Below, in pieces: positions 8,161 to 16,904 of a stretch of 64,000 nucleotides of DNA. The DNA comes from Shimia_B sp038525525. GTDB taxonomy: Bacteria > Pseudomonadota > Alphaproteobacteria > Rhodobacterales > Rhodobacteraceae. The stretch's first letter is position 1. Each line of letters opens with the position of its first letter. The notes beneath the pieces were generated by a model. It made no database searches. It saw nothing but the letters and a program-made list of their open reading frames with translations, and had not been told where the DNA came from. Position numbers and translations under genes: made by a program. The stretch is from contig JBCBHO010000001.1 of assembly GCA_038525525.1 (NCBI GenBank), forward strand, positions 868,001 to 932,000, given 5' to 3'.

Positions 8161-9027
8161 TCAGTTCGCTTCTCCCGATTTGAGCCGCAGAGCTCTTTGG
8201 TAAACATCACGACGAGGCAGGCCGAGGCTTCCTGCCACGGCGTCTGCGGCATCCTTTACGCGCATGGTGGTTAACGCCTCAATAATCGCCGCATCCACGT
8301 CAGCTTCCACCGGCGCGTTTTCTTCGGCCGGAGCGAGCAAAATCACGAGCTCTCCTTTCGGCGTGGACGCGCCAAAATGCTCGGCGAGGTCATCGAGGGT
8401 GCCAGACCTGACCTCTTCAAACCTCTTCGTGAGCTCGCGGCAGACAACGGCGACCCTGTCCGGACCGAGGGCATCGCGCGCATCAGAGAGGCAATCCGCG
8501 ATCCTGCGCGGTGTCTCGTAGAAGACGGAGGTGTCGCGCACGCGAGAAAGCTCAGTCAGAAATGCGATGCGCGCCGTTCGGGCCGGGGGCGCAAAACCCC
8601 GAAACGAAAACCGGTCTGTCGGCAGGCCCGCCACCGAAAGTGCCATTGTCAGCGCCGAGGGGCCCGGCGCAGCCGTGACCGCGACGTCCTTTGCGCGAGC
8701 CTCGCTCACGAGGGTGTAGCCCGGATCGGCGATAAGTGGCGTCCCGGCATCCGTCGCGTAGGCGACCGACTGCCCGGCCAACATGGCATCTAGAAGCCTC
8801 TGCCGATCGGCGCTCTTTGAATGATCGTGGAAGGCATGAATCCGGCGACCCTCCAGAGGGATCCCATGAATATTCATGAGTTTCAGCAGCATACGCGTGT
8901 CCTCTGCCGCCAGAAGATCGGCGGAGGCCAGCGTATCGAGCGCGCGCAGTGTTATATCGCGGGCATTGCCGATGGGTGTCGAGACCAGATGCAATCCGGG
9001 CGCGAGCGTCGTCTTCCGGTAATTCAT
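8161..9027 (-). CDS. rsmI: 16S rRNA (cytidine(1402)-2'-O)-methyltransferase
   Basis: The 288-residue protein is a tetrapyrrole-methylase-fold SAM enzyme. It shows the start LHLVSTPIGNARDITLRAL, LAAEDTRMLLKLM, YATDAGTPLIADPGYTLV and APGPSALTMALSVAGLPTDRFSFRGF, and a catalytic-region FYETPRRIADCL. RsmI methylates the ribose 2'-O of C1402 in 16S rRNA at the P site. It is divergent from the LppC-like lipoprotein gene (about 76 bases between the start codons), the usual arrangement in Proteobacteria. Confidence 0.97.
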   Translation of the reverse strand: MNYRKTTLAPGLHLVSTPIGNARDITLRALDTLASADLLAAEDTRMLLKLMNIHGIPLEGRRIHAFHDHSKSADRQRLLDAMLAGQSVAYATDAGTPLIADPGYTLVSEARAKDVAVTAAPGPSALTMALSVAGLPTDRFSFRGFAPPARTARIAFLTELSRVRDTSVFYETPRRIADCLSDARDALGPDRVAVVCRELTKRFEEVRSGTLDDLAEHFGASTPKGELVILLAPAEENAPVEADVDAAIIEALTTMRVKDAADAVAGSLGLPRRDVYQRALRLKSGEAN

Positions 9028-9103
9028 GACTCGACCCCACCCCCCCGGCGACTATGATGCGGCGCAACGCGGGCGGCGTGGCCTGCACACTACAAAGGGC
9101 GAC

Positions 9104-10282
9104 ATGATGGTGGCGGGTTTCATGGGAATTGGCAACGCGGCACGGGCATGCTTCGCCCTCCTGACATCTCTCTTCCTGCTGGCATGCGAGCCCATTCCGG
9201 TGACGACCGGCCCCATCGGTGGACAGGGGGGCAGCTCAGTCGACGTGGCGCTGCTCGTCCCCTCCGGCTCCGGCACGGCCGAGCTCGACGCAATCGCGGC
9301 CAGCCTCGAGCGTGCCGCTCGGCTTGCCGCGGGGGACCTCAACGGTGTCGACGTGAACCTCACGGTTCTCAGCACGCAGCGCAACGCGGCTACGGCCGTC
9401 GCGGCGGCGCAGCAAGCCGTGTCAAATGGCGCGGATGTCATCCTTGGACCACTCGACGGGGAAATCGCGGCGGCCGTCGGCCTTGCAGTCCGTGGCTCGA
9501 ACACGTCGGTTCTGACCTTCTCGAACAACACCGCGATTGCAGGCGGAAACGTCTACCTCCTCGGACAGACGTTCGAGGATAGTGCCAGCCGAGTGGCTCG
9601 CTTTGCTTCAACCCAAGGGCTGAACAACGTCATGGTTGTGCATGCCCAGACGGTCGCCGGAGAAGCCGGGCGTTCGGCGGTGACACAAGCTCTCGTCCGC
9701 AACGGCCTCGGGATTGCGGGGACGGAAAGCTACGAGAACACCCGCCCCGGCATCTCCTCTGCTGCGAGCCGCATTCGCGGCACGGCTGCGGCCACGGGGG
9801 CGGACGCGATTTTCCTGACGTCAAACACCGCCGGCGCGCTGCCGATCCTCGCGGACCTTCTGCCCGAAGCGGGACTTGCGCCCGATACGATCCAGTATCT
9901 GGGGTTGTCGCGCTGGGACCTCGATACCCGGCTCTTCAGCTTTTCGGGCGTGCAGGGCGGCTGGTTCTCCATGCCGGACCGCGCCCGCGCCCGGGCATTC
10001 TCTAATCGCTACAGCGCGGCTTACGGCTCGAACCCGCATCCGCTGGCGTTCACCGCCTATGACGGCATTGCGATCATCGGCGCCCTTGTGAACCAAAGCG
10101 ACGTGCGCGCGCTCAATGGTGCCGGGCTCACACGCCCCCAAGGCTTCCAGGGCTCCACCGGCATCGTCCGTCTGCGCGCCAATGGGACGAACGAGCGCGG
10201 GCTGGCCATCGGATCCATCCAGGGCGGCCAGGTCGTGACGCTCGATGCCGCTCCCCAAAGGTTTGGCGGCGCTGGCCTCTGA
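9104..10282 (+). CDS. Penicillin-binding protein activator, LppC/LpoA-like lipoprotein
   Basis: From the ATG at 9104 (alternatives 9107 and 9122) the protein begins with a hydrophobic signal ending in the lipobox LLAC, with the lipidated Cys at about residue 28. The mature part is a periplasmic-binding-protein-like fold: VDVALLVPSGSGTAELD, AVSNGADVILGPLDGEIAAAV, NTSVLTFSNN, and LAFTAYDGIAIIGALV. Such proteins in Gammaproteobacteria (LpoA) activate PBP1A; in Alphaproteobacteria the annotation rests on homology. It is divergent from rsmI, the classical neighbour. Its end overlaps the proposed glnD start by 38 bases. Confidence 0.88.
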   Translation: MMVAGFMGIGNAARACFALLTSLFLLACEPIPVTTGPIGGQGGSSVDVALLVPSGSGTAELDAIAASLERAARLAAGDLNGVDVNLTVLSTQRNAATAVAAAQQAVSNGADVILGPLDGEIAAAVGLAVRGSNTSVLTFSNNTAIAGGNVYLLGQTFEDSASRVARFASTQGLNNVMVVHAQTVAGEAGRSAVTQALVRNGLGIAGTESYENTRPGISSAASRIRGTAAATGADAIFLTSNTAGALPILADLLPEAGLAPDTIQYLGLSRWDLDTRLFSFSGVQGGWFSMPDRARARAFSNRYSAAYGSNPHPLAFTAYDGIAIIGALVNQSDVRALNGAGLTRPQGFQGSTGIVRLRANGTNERGLAIGSIQGGQVVTLDAAPQRFGGAGL

Positions 10283-13100
10283 GAACGGCACACCACCGTT
10301 CCTAGGAGCGGAGCTGGACGCAGCGGACGTCGGGTCTTCAGGGCCCGCCATGGAGGTCGGGCTTTCCGCGCCCGCGCCCGAAGCGCTCGATGTCGCGCAG
10401 CTCTCCATGGAAATCATGCAGCGCGTGGCTGATCTCAGCGATCCCGTGGACCGCCGCCGGGCCATCGTGGCGACCATCTCGCCAGCCCTGTCCCGCGCCA
10501 GATCCAACATCGCGGACCGCTTCCACGAGACGCCGCGCCGGTCGGGCGAGGCGACCACGGCCTATGCGCGCATCACCGACGAGGTCGTACGACTGGCCCA
10601 TGACATGGCGGCGGCGCATCTCGTCCCCGGGCCAGAGATCCCCGCCGAGGAGAACATGGCAATCCTCGCCGTGGGCGGCTACGGCCGGGGCGAGATGGCT
10701 CCCTTCTCGGATGTGGACCTGCTCTTCTTGACGCCCACGAGCGGGGCGACGCGGGCCGAGGCAGTCGTGGAGCAGATGCTCTACATCCTGTGGGACCTGA
10801 AGCTCAAAGTGGGACACGCCACACGCAGTGTTCGGGAGTGTATCCGGTTGGCGCGGGAGGACTACACGATCCGCACGAGCCTCGTGGAAATGCGCGATCT
10901 CGGCGGCAACCCGGCCCTCTTCGAAGACCTCCGCAGCAAGCTCTGGACGGACCTCTTTCGCTCCACGGCCCGCGATTTCATCGAGGCCAAGCTCGAAGAG
11001 CGGAGCGCGCGACACCGCAAGCAGGGCGGGCAGCGCTACGTTGTCGAGCCCAACGTCAAGGAGGGAAAAGGCGGTCTGCGCGATCTCCAGTCCCTTTTCT
11101 GGATCGCAAAATACATCCACGGCGTCAGCAATGCAGCAGACCTCGTTCCGCTCGGCCTGTTCACGAAGGAGGAGTTCGAGACCTTCCTCAAGGCCGAGCA
11201 GTTCCTGTGGGCCATCCGTTGCCATCTCCATCTCATTACGGGGCGCGCGGCTGACCAGCTTACCTTCGACCTGCAGGTCGAGGTGGCCGAACGGATGGGC
11301 TACGAGGACGGTCGCGGCAGGCGCGGCGTGGAGCGCTTCATGCAGGACTACTTCCGCCAGGCCACGCAGGTGGGAGACCTCACGCGGATCTTCCTGACGG
11401 CCCTCGAAGAAGCCCATGTGAAGACCCAACCCGCGCTGGTGAGGCTTTTCCAGCGGACAAAGACGGCCAATCCGCCTTACGCCATCAAGCAGAACAGGCT
11501 GACCATCGGCAGGACCGATGATTTCCTGTCAGACAAGCTCAATCTCCTGCGCCTCTTCGAAGAAGCGCTCCGCACCGGCACGCTCATCCATCCCGATGCC
11601 ATGCGCATCGTCTCCGCGAGCCTGCCCCTCGTGGACGACGCCATGCGGCGCGACCCGGTGGCCTGCCAGATCTTTCTCGATACCCTTCTCAGGCACGGCA
11701 ATCCGGAGCGGGCGCTCAGGCGCATGAACGAGGTCGGCATGCTCTCGGCATTCTTGCCCGAGTTCGAGCCCATCGTGGCGATGATGCAATTCAACATGTA
11801 CCACGCCTACACCGTCGACGAGCACACGATCCAATGCATCAAGACCCTCGCCCAGATCGAGCGGGGCGAACTTGAAGAAGATCTGCCGGTGGTCTCCTCG
11901 ATCCTGAGATCCGGGCGCGTGAACAGGAAGGTGCTCTATGTGGCGCTCCTCTGCCACGACATCGGGAAGGGACGGCCCGAAGATCACTCGATCCTCGGCG
12001 CGCGGATCGGGCGCGAGGTGGCCACGCGGCTCGGACTGAAAAAGAAGGAGGTGGAAACGGTCGAATGGCTGATCCGCTACCACCTCCTGATGTCGGACAT
12101 GGCGCAAAAGCGCGACATCGCCGATCCTCGGACGGTGCGGGATTTCGCCAAGGCCGTGAAGACGGTGAAACGGCTGGATCTCCTCACCGTGCTGACCGTG
12201 TGCGACATCCGCGGCGTCTCGCCAAGCACATGGAACAACTGGAAGGCCGTCCTGATCCGTGCGCTTTACCGGCAGACGAGGCGCGGGCTCGAGGATGGCA
12301 TGGAGGCGCTCAACCGCGAAAACCGCGGCGCGGAGGCCAAACGAAACCTCGCAGCCGCGCTTCCGCATTGGTCGGAGACAGAGCTCCGCCGCGAACAGGC
12401 ACGGCACTATGGCCCTTACTGGCAGGGCCTTCATGTCACGGCGCATGTCGTCTTTGCCGAGCTCCTGAAGGATATCGGCGACGAGGAAGTGCGCGTGGAC
12501 CTCCAGCCGGACGAGGAGCGCGACGCCACGCGGGTCTGCTTTACGATGGCTGACCATCCCGGGATCTTTGCGCGCATGACCGGCGCGCTCGCCCTGGTGG
12601 GCGCGAACGTGGTCGATGCGCGAACCTTCACGACCAAGGATGGGTTCGCCGTGGCGGCGTTCTGGGTGCAGGACGCCGAGGGCGCGCCCTACGAAGCGTC
12701 GCGCCTGAAGCGGCTGGAAGGCATGATCCACAAGACGCTCGGCGGTGTCGTGGTGGCCCAGGAAGCGCTGAAGGACCGGGACAAGCTCAAGAAACGCGAG
12801 CGTCCCTTCACCGTGCCGACGCATATCACGTTCGATAACGAAGGCTCAGATATCTACACGATCATCGAAGTGGACACGCGCGATCGCCCCGGCCTTCTTC
12901 ACGATCTGTGCCGGACCCTCGCGGGGGCCAACATCTACATCGCGAGTGCTGTGATCGCGACCTACGGCGAACAGGTCGTCGACAGTTTCTACGTGAAGGA
13001 CATGTTCGGGCTGAAGCTCCACGCCGAGGGACGCCAGCGCTCGCTCGAGAAGAAGCTTCGCGAGGCGATCGCCCTGGGCGCGGAGCGAGCGCGCGGATGA
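10245..13100 (+). CDS. glnD: [Protein-PII] uridylyltransferase / uridylyl-removing enzyme
   Basis: The 951-residue product has the nucleotidyltransferase signature AVGGYGRGEMAPFSDVDLLFL near residue 140-160, the GlnD helical domain, an HD phosphohydrolase motif LLCHDIGKGRPEDHS near residue 570, and two C-terminal ACT domains (starting near VCFTMADHPGIFARM, ~762, and IYTIIEVDTRDRPGLLHDL, ~870). It uridylylates PII when nitrogen is scarce and removes UMP when glutamine is plentiful. The start at 10245 overlaps the upstream lipoprotein gene; an internal ATG at 10350 (MEVGLSAPAPEA) is a plausible alternative. All domains are intact. Confidence 0.96.
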   Translation: MPLPKGLAALASENGTPPFLGAELDAADVGSSGPAMEVGLSAPAPEALDVAQLSMEIMQRVADLSDPVDRRRAIVATISPALSRARSNIADRFHETPRRSGEATTAYARITDEVVRLAHDMAAAHLVPGPEIPAEENMAILAVGGYGRGEMAPFSDVDLLFLTPTSGATRAEAVVEQMLYILWDLKLKVGHATRSVRECIRLAREDYTIRTSLVEMRDLGGNPALFEDLRSKLWTDLFRSTARDFIEAKLEERSARHRKQGGQRYVVEPNVKEGKGGLRDLQSLFWIAKYIHGVSNAADLVPLGLFTKEEFETFLKAEQFLWAIRCHLHLITGRAADQLTFDLQVEVAERMGYEDGRGRRGVERFMQDYFRQATQVGDLTRIFLTALEEAHVKTQPALVRLFQRTKTANPPYAIKQNRLTIGRTDDFLSDKLNLLRLFEEALRTGTLIHPDAMRIVSASLPLVDDAMRRDPVACQIFLDTLLRHGNPERALRRMNEVGMLSAFLPEFEPIVAMMQFNMYHAYTVDEHTIQCIKTLAQIERGELEEDLPVVSSILRSGRVNRKVLYVALLCHDIGKGRPEDHSILGARIGREVATRLGLKKKEVETVEWLIRYHLLMSDMAQKRDIADPRTVRDFAKAVKTVKRLDLLTVLTVCDIRGVSPSTWNNWKAVLIRALYRQTRRGLEDGMEALNRENRGAEAKRNLAAALPHWSETELRREQARHYGPYWQGLHVTAHVVFAELLKDIGDEEVRVDLQPDEERDATRVCFTMADHPGIFARMTGALALVGANVVDARTFTTKDGFAVAAFWVQDAEGAPYEASRLKRLEGMIHKTLGGVVVAQEALKDRDKLKKRERPFTVPTHITFDNEGSDIYTIIEVDTRDRPGLLHDLCRTLAGANIYIASAVIATYGEQVVDSFYVKDMFGLKLHAEGRQRSLEKKLREAIALGAERARG

Positions 13101-13206
13101 GGCGAAGACACGGCGCGCGATCCGCACGGCGGATCCAAGCCTTTCTCTGGGGTCAACGTGGCCATGACCGCGCTCGCATGAGCCTCCTCAACGCTACTGG
13201 ACCCAT

Positions 13207-13231
13207 GGAAGAGTTTTGCGAAAACTCTTCC
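13207..13231. repeat. Perfect palindromic hairpin between glnD and murJ
   Basis: An 11-base arm GGAAGAGTTTT (13207-13217) is followed by the loop GCG and the exact complement AAAACTCTTCC (13221-13231). There is no run of T after it on either strand, so a classical intrinsic terminator is unlikely. It could slow RNA decay or act as a dispersed palindrome. It sits in the 190-base gap between glnD and murJ. Confidence 0.8.
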
Positions 13232-13293
13232 GTGCGCGGCGGTGGCGCGCTTCGCGCGCGACCTCGGACGCATCCTGCAGGAGCGCATTGCCG

Positions 13294-14841
13294 ATGATGC
13301 GGGCGCTGGCGACTGTGGGTCTCTGGACCATGCTCAGCCGCGTCCTCGGCTTCGTCCGCGACATCATGATCGCGGCCTTTCTCGGCGCCGGGCCCGTGGC
13401 CGAGGCCTTCGTCATTGCCTTCGCACTTCCGAACATGTTCCGCCGGTTCTTCGCGGAAGGTGCCTTCAACATGGCCTTCATTCCGCTTTTCTCGAAGAAA
13501 CTCGAGGCAGGGGATGATCCCGACGGCTTCGCACGGGACGCCCTGACGGGGCTGGGGCTCGTCCTCGTCCTCTTCACCCTTGTAGCTATGCTCGCGATGC
13601 CCTGGCTCGTTCTTGCCATGGCGTCGGGCTTTGCCGGCGATGAGCGATTTGACCTCGCCGTGACGTTCGGACGGATCGCCTTTCCCTACATTCTCTTCGT
13701 CTCGCTTGCGGCGCTGGCATCGGGCGTCCTCAACGCCAACCGGCATTTCGTGGCCGCGGCCGCCGCGCCTGTCCTCCTCAACGCACTCTTCATCGGGGCC
13801 CTTCTCCTGGCGGGCACCCTCGGATGGCCCGCGGGCCTCACACTCGCCTGGACGGTGCCGCTCGCGGGCCTCGCGCAGCTCGCTCTGGTCTGGGAGGCGG
13901 CGCGGCGCGTGGGATTTCGGCTGCTGCCGCGACGCCCCCGGCTCACGCCCGAACTGAAACGCCTCGCGATCATCGCCGCGCCCGCGGCGCTGGCTGGCGG
14001 GGTGGTGCAGGTCAACCTCCTCGTCGGTCGACAGGTCGCGAGCTACTTCGAAGGCGCGGCGGCATGGCTCTACTATGCCGACCGCCTCTACCAATTACCG
14101 CTCGGCGTCGTCGGCATTGCCATCGGTGTCGTTCTTTTGCCTGACCTTTCGCGGCGGCTTCAAGCCGGGGACGAGGCGGGAAGTCAGCAGGCGTTCTCCC
14201 GGGCGACGGAGGTGTCCATGGCGCTCACGCTGCCCGCGGCGGTGGCGCTCTTGATCATCCCGCTTCCCCTCATCTCTGTGCTGTTCGAGCGGGGGGCCTT
14301 CACGAGAGACGACGCCCTGCCCACGGCGCTTGCCTGTGCGGTTTACGGTGCAGGGCTTCCTGCCTTTGTTTTGCAGAAGGTCCTGCAGCCGCTCTACTTC
14401 GCGCGCGAAGATACGCGCAGTCCGTTTCGATATGCTCTGGTGGCGCTCGGGATAAACGCGGTTCTCGCGATCGGGTTCGCATCGTTGGCCGGGTTTCTGG
14501 CAGCGGCGATTGGTGCGACGGTTGCGGGCTGGGGGATGGCCTGGCTGCTTTGGCGGGGGACCCGGCCCATGGGGCCATCGGCAGCCCTCGATGATCGCGT
14601 GAAAGAGCGTCTTCCGAGGATTTTGATCTCCTCTGCGATCATGGGCGGCGTGCTGCTCGTCGGAGCATGGCTTTTGGAGGGTGCGCTCCGCCTGCCCGGC
14701 TGGCGATACGCGGCACTCGCAGCGCTGATCTTGGCCGGTGCTCTCAGTTACGCGGCTGCCGCTCAGGCCACGGGGGCTTTTCAGCTCTCGGAGTTACGCG
14801 CGGGGCTCAGGCGCTCAGCGCCGCCTGATCCAACGCAGTAG
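13294..14841 (+). CDS. murJ: Murein biosynthesis integral membrane protein MurJ (lipid II flippase)
   Basis: From the ATG at 13294 (or 13297, after GGAG at 13280) the protein has about 515 residues and 14 predicted membrane segments. The N-terminus TVGLWTMLSRVLGFVRDIMIAAFLGAGPVAEAFVIAFALPNMFRRFFAEGAFN is trimmed here to its core motifs GFVRDIMIA and FRRFFAEGAFN, diagnostic of MurJ/MviN. MurJ flips lipid II across the inner membrane for peptidoglycan synthesis. An in-frame extension to 13216 would run through the palindrome and lacks family similarity. glnD-murJ-trpS is a common alphaproteobacterial order, here interrupted by the minus-strand rhomboid gene, whose end overlaps murJ by 27 bases. 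Confidence 0.95.
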   Translation: MMRALATVGLWTMLSRVLGFVRDIMIAAFLGAGPVAEAFVIAFALPNMFRRFFAEGAFNMAFIPLFSKKLEAGDDPDGFARDALTGLGLVLVLFTLVAMLAMPWLVLAMASGFAGDERFDLAVTFGRIAFPYILFVSLAALASGVLNANRHFVAAAAAPVLLNALFIGALLLAGTLGWPAGLTLAWTVPLAGLAQLALVWEAARRVGFRLLPRRPRLTPELKRLAIIAAPAALAGGVVQVNLLVGRQVASYFEGAAAWLYYADRLYQLPLGVVGIAIGVVLLPDLSRRLQAGDEAGSQQAFSRATEVSMALTLPAAVALLIIPLPLISVLFERGAFTRDDALPTALACAVYGAGLPAFVLQKVLQPLYFAREDTRSPFRYALVALGINAVLAIGFASLAGFLAAAIGATVAGWGMAWLLWRGTRPMGPSAALDDRVKERLPRILISSAIMGGVLLVGAWLLEGALRLPGWRYAALAALILAGALSYAAAAQATGAFQLSELRAGLRRSAPPDPTQ

Positions 14842-15495
14842 GCCCCCGGGCGCCATGGCTGCCGCCGTAAGGAAACCGATGCCCGCGCCCCCGAGATCTG
14901 CGAGCCACCACGGCGGGCCCGCGAAGATCACGCCGAAGACGAGCTGGAGCGCCGCGAGGACGCCCACCAGCCGAAAGGCCTGCAGCTTGTTTTCATTGGC
15001 GTGCTCGAGGGACAGGAAAAGGATGAACGTGTAGGCCCCAAGGAGGCCGTATGCGCCGGGGAAAGACCCGACAAGAACACCTTGATCAGGAAAGACCGTG
15101 CCGTAGAGCACCGCCGCCCCTGCGGCACTGACGAGGTAGATCAGAAGCGCCCGCGCCCCGCCGATGACATCCCCGACGAACTTGCCGAAAGCGAGGATGA
15201 ACACGCAGGCGAAGACGGCACTGACAAAGCTCTGGTTCAGGAAGGCGTAGCTCACCACGCGGGCCACGCCGTCAAATGACCATTGGCCCGTTTCCCCCAT
15301 GAACGCCCACAGTCGCGGCGCAAAACCGAAGTCCGTCACGGCCAAGACACGCCATGCCTCGGCTTGTGGGCCGCCAATGATGCCTCGCGTCCCCGCCAGA
15401 AAGAGGATCTCGATCCCGATCACCAGGGCGGTAAGGGCAAGGATCGCCGGAGGGACATTGTTGATGGGCGAGGGCACCTCTTGAGGATCTGACAT
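14815..15495 (-). CDS. Rhomboid-family membrane protein lacking catalytic residues
   Basis: The 226-residue protein has about six membrane segments in a rhomboid layout. It keeps the family scaffold (YAFLNQSFVSAVFACVFILAF, then GSFPGAYGLLGAYTF at 143-157, and WWLADLGGAGIGFL at 197-208). The expected nucleophile in GxSG aligns with Phe145, the TM6 His of AHLGG is Asp200, and the TM2 His and Asn of the oxyanion region are Ser and Ala. It should therefore be proteolytically dead, like eukaryotic iRhoms or derlins. Its role could be binding or quality control of membrane proteins. It overlaps murJ tail-to-tail by 27 bases. Confidence 0.8.
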   Translation of the reverse strand: MSDPQEVPSPINNVPPAILALTALVIGIEILFLAGTRGIIGGPQAEAWRVLAVTDFGFAPRLWAFMGETGQWSFDGVARVVSYAFLNQSFVSAVFACVFILAFGKFVGDVIGGARALLIYLVSAAGAAVLYGTVFPDQGVLVGSFPGAYGLLGAYTFILFLSLEHANENKLQAFRLVGVLAALQLVFGVIFAGPPWWLADLGGAGIGFLTAAAMAPGGLLRWIRRR

Positions 15496-15565
15496 GGCGG
15501 GTTCCTTGACGGGTCTTCAACCCCGGCTTAAGCGATGCGCCGCAGGCTCACCAGAGGAATGCCCC

Positions 15566-16579
15566 ATGGCCGATTTTACGAAGCGGATCCTATCCGGTGT
15601 CCAGCCCTCGGGCGGCCTCACGCTCGGCAACTACCTCGGGATGATCCGGCCCTCGGTCGCGCTGCAGGACAGTGGCGAGTTCGAAACGCTCTACTGCATG
15701 GTCGACCTCCACGCGATCACCGTCTGGCAGGACCCGGATAAACTCCGCCAACAGACACGGGAACTCGCGGCCGGCTTCATCGCGTCGGGCATGGACCCCG
15801 CGAAATCCACGCTCTTCAACCAAAGCCAAGTGCCCGAGCATGCGCAGCTTGGCTGGGTGTTTTCCTGCGTGGCGCGGATGGGGTGGATGCAGCGCATGAC
15901 CCAGTGGAAGGACAAGGCCGGAAAGAACGCGCAGAATGCCTCGCTCGGGCTCTTTGCCTACCCGGCGCTCATGGCTGCCGATATCCTCGTCTATCACGCC
16001 ACACACGTGCCGGTGGGTGATGACCAAAAACAGCACCTCGAACTCACGCGGGACATCGCGATCAAGTTCAACAATGACTTCGGTGTGGATTTCTTCCCCG
16101 TCACAGAGCCGCTCATCGGCGATGCCGAGGCGCGGATCATGAGCCTGCGCGACGGGACCAAGAAAATGTCGAAATCCGATCCCTCGGATATGAGCCGGAT
16201 CAACCTGACCGACGGGCCCGACGAGATCGCCAAGAAATTCCGAAAGGCCAAGACAGACCCTCTGCCCCTCCCCGAGACGGTGGAGGGCCTCTCCGAGCGC
16301 CCCGAGGCGAGAAATCTGGTGAACATCTACGCGTCCCTTGCAGGCACTGATGCAGCGGGCGTGCTCGCAGAGTATGGCGGCCAGCAATTCGGCAGCTTCA
16401 AACCCGCGCTCGCGGACCTCGCCGTGGAGACGATGGGCCCCATCGGCAAGGAGATGGGCCGCCTGATGAGCGATACCGGCGAGATCGATCGGATGCTCGC
16501 CGGCGGGGCTGACCGCGCCCGCGCCATCGCGGCGCCAATTCTTGCCAAGACCTACGACATTCTGGGCATGGTGAGGTAG
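15566..16579 (+). CDS. trpS: Tryptophan--tRNA ligase
   Basis: From the ATG at 15566, preceded by AGAGGA, the protein has 337 residues, normal for bacterial TrpRS. It carries the class I HIGH-equivalent in SGVQPSGGLTLGNYLG (residues ~10-25), CMVDLHAITVW, the specificity region GLFAYPALMAADILVY and VPVGDDQKQHLELTRD, and the KMSKS loop as KKMSKSDPSD (near residue 197). It charges tRNA-Trp. Longer in-frame starts upstream add residues without family similarity. It follows murJ in the usual order; the intervening rhomboid gene is on the other strand. Confidence 0.97.
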   Translation: MADFTKRILSGVQPSGGLTLGNYLGMIRPSVALQDSGEFETLYCMVDLHAITVWQDPDKLRQQTRELAAGFIASGMDPAKSTLFNQSQVPEHAQLGWVFSCVARMGWMQRMTQWKDKAGKNAQNASLGLFAYPALMAADILVYHATHVPVGDDQKQHLELTRDIAIKFNNDFGVDFFPVTEPLIGDAEARIMSLRDGTKKMSKSDPSDMSRINLTDGPDEIAKKFRKAKTDPLPLPETVEGLSERPEARNLVNIYASLAGTDAAGVLAEYGGQQFGSFKPALADLAVETMGPIGKEMGRLMSDTGEIDRMLAGGADRARAIAAPILAKTYDILGMVR

Positions 16580-16699
16580 CGCACCGAAGCTGGAACGGGC
16601 CACGCCTCGAGAGGCAAGGCGCGATGTCAGGTCTGGGAAGACGCGCAGTGCGCGACGGGATGCGCGAGCGACCGCAGGTCACGAATCTGATACGTGCGC

Positions 16700-16852
16700 G
16701 GTCTAGCCTTCGCGCGTGGCAATTGTGGTCACACGTGGGTCCCGTCCCCCTCCCTCCGCGCTCCCATTTCAAAGCGTGCGGGAGCCCGCCCCAACGCGTC
16801 TGCCCCATGTCCCCAGACGCTGCGCCCCCGCTCTCCCAGCGGGGGCGCTTTT
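16700..16852 (+). ncRNA. Candidate small RNA with three stem-loops and intrinsic terminator
   Basis: The 325-base gap between trpS and the universal stress gene has no credible ORF. Its second half holds three consecutive hairpins on the plus strand: GCGG/CCGC with a GAGC loop (16778-16789, outer arms), GCGTCTG/CAGACGC with a C-rich 11-base loop (16796-16820), and a 10-base-pair terminator hairpin followed by TTTT. A pyrimidine run, CCCCCTCCCTCC, precedes them at 16746-16757. Terminal hairpins with C-rich, anti-Shine-Dalgarno-like stretches are seen in alphaproteobacterial sRNAs. The 5' end is a guess; the region could simply be a trpS 3' UTR. Confidence 0.35.
16822..16852 (+). terminator. 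Strong intrinsic terminator downstream of trpS
   Basis: GCGCCCCCGC (16822-16831), the loop TCTCCCA, then GCGGGGGCGC (16839-16848) form a 10-base-pair GC-rich stem followed at once by TTTT (16849-16852). It ends transcripts entering from trpS or from a small RNA gene in the gap. Confidence 0.85.
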
Positions 16853-16904
16853 GCTTGCGCGGCCCCCATGCTCCAGCCAGACTACGCCGCAAGGGAGAGA
16901 CGAC

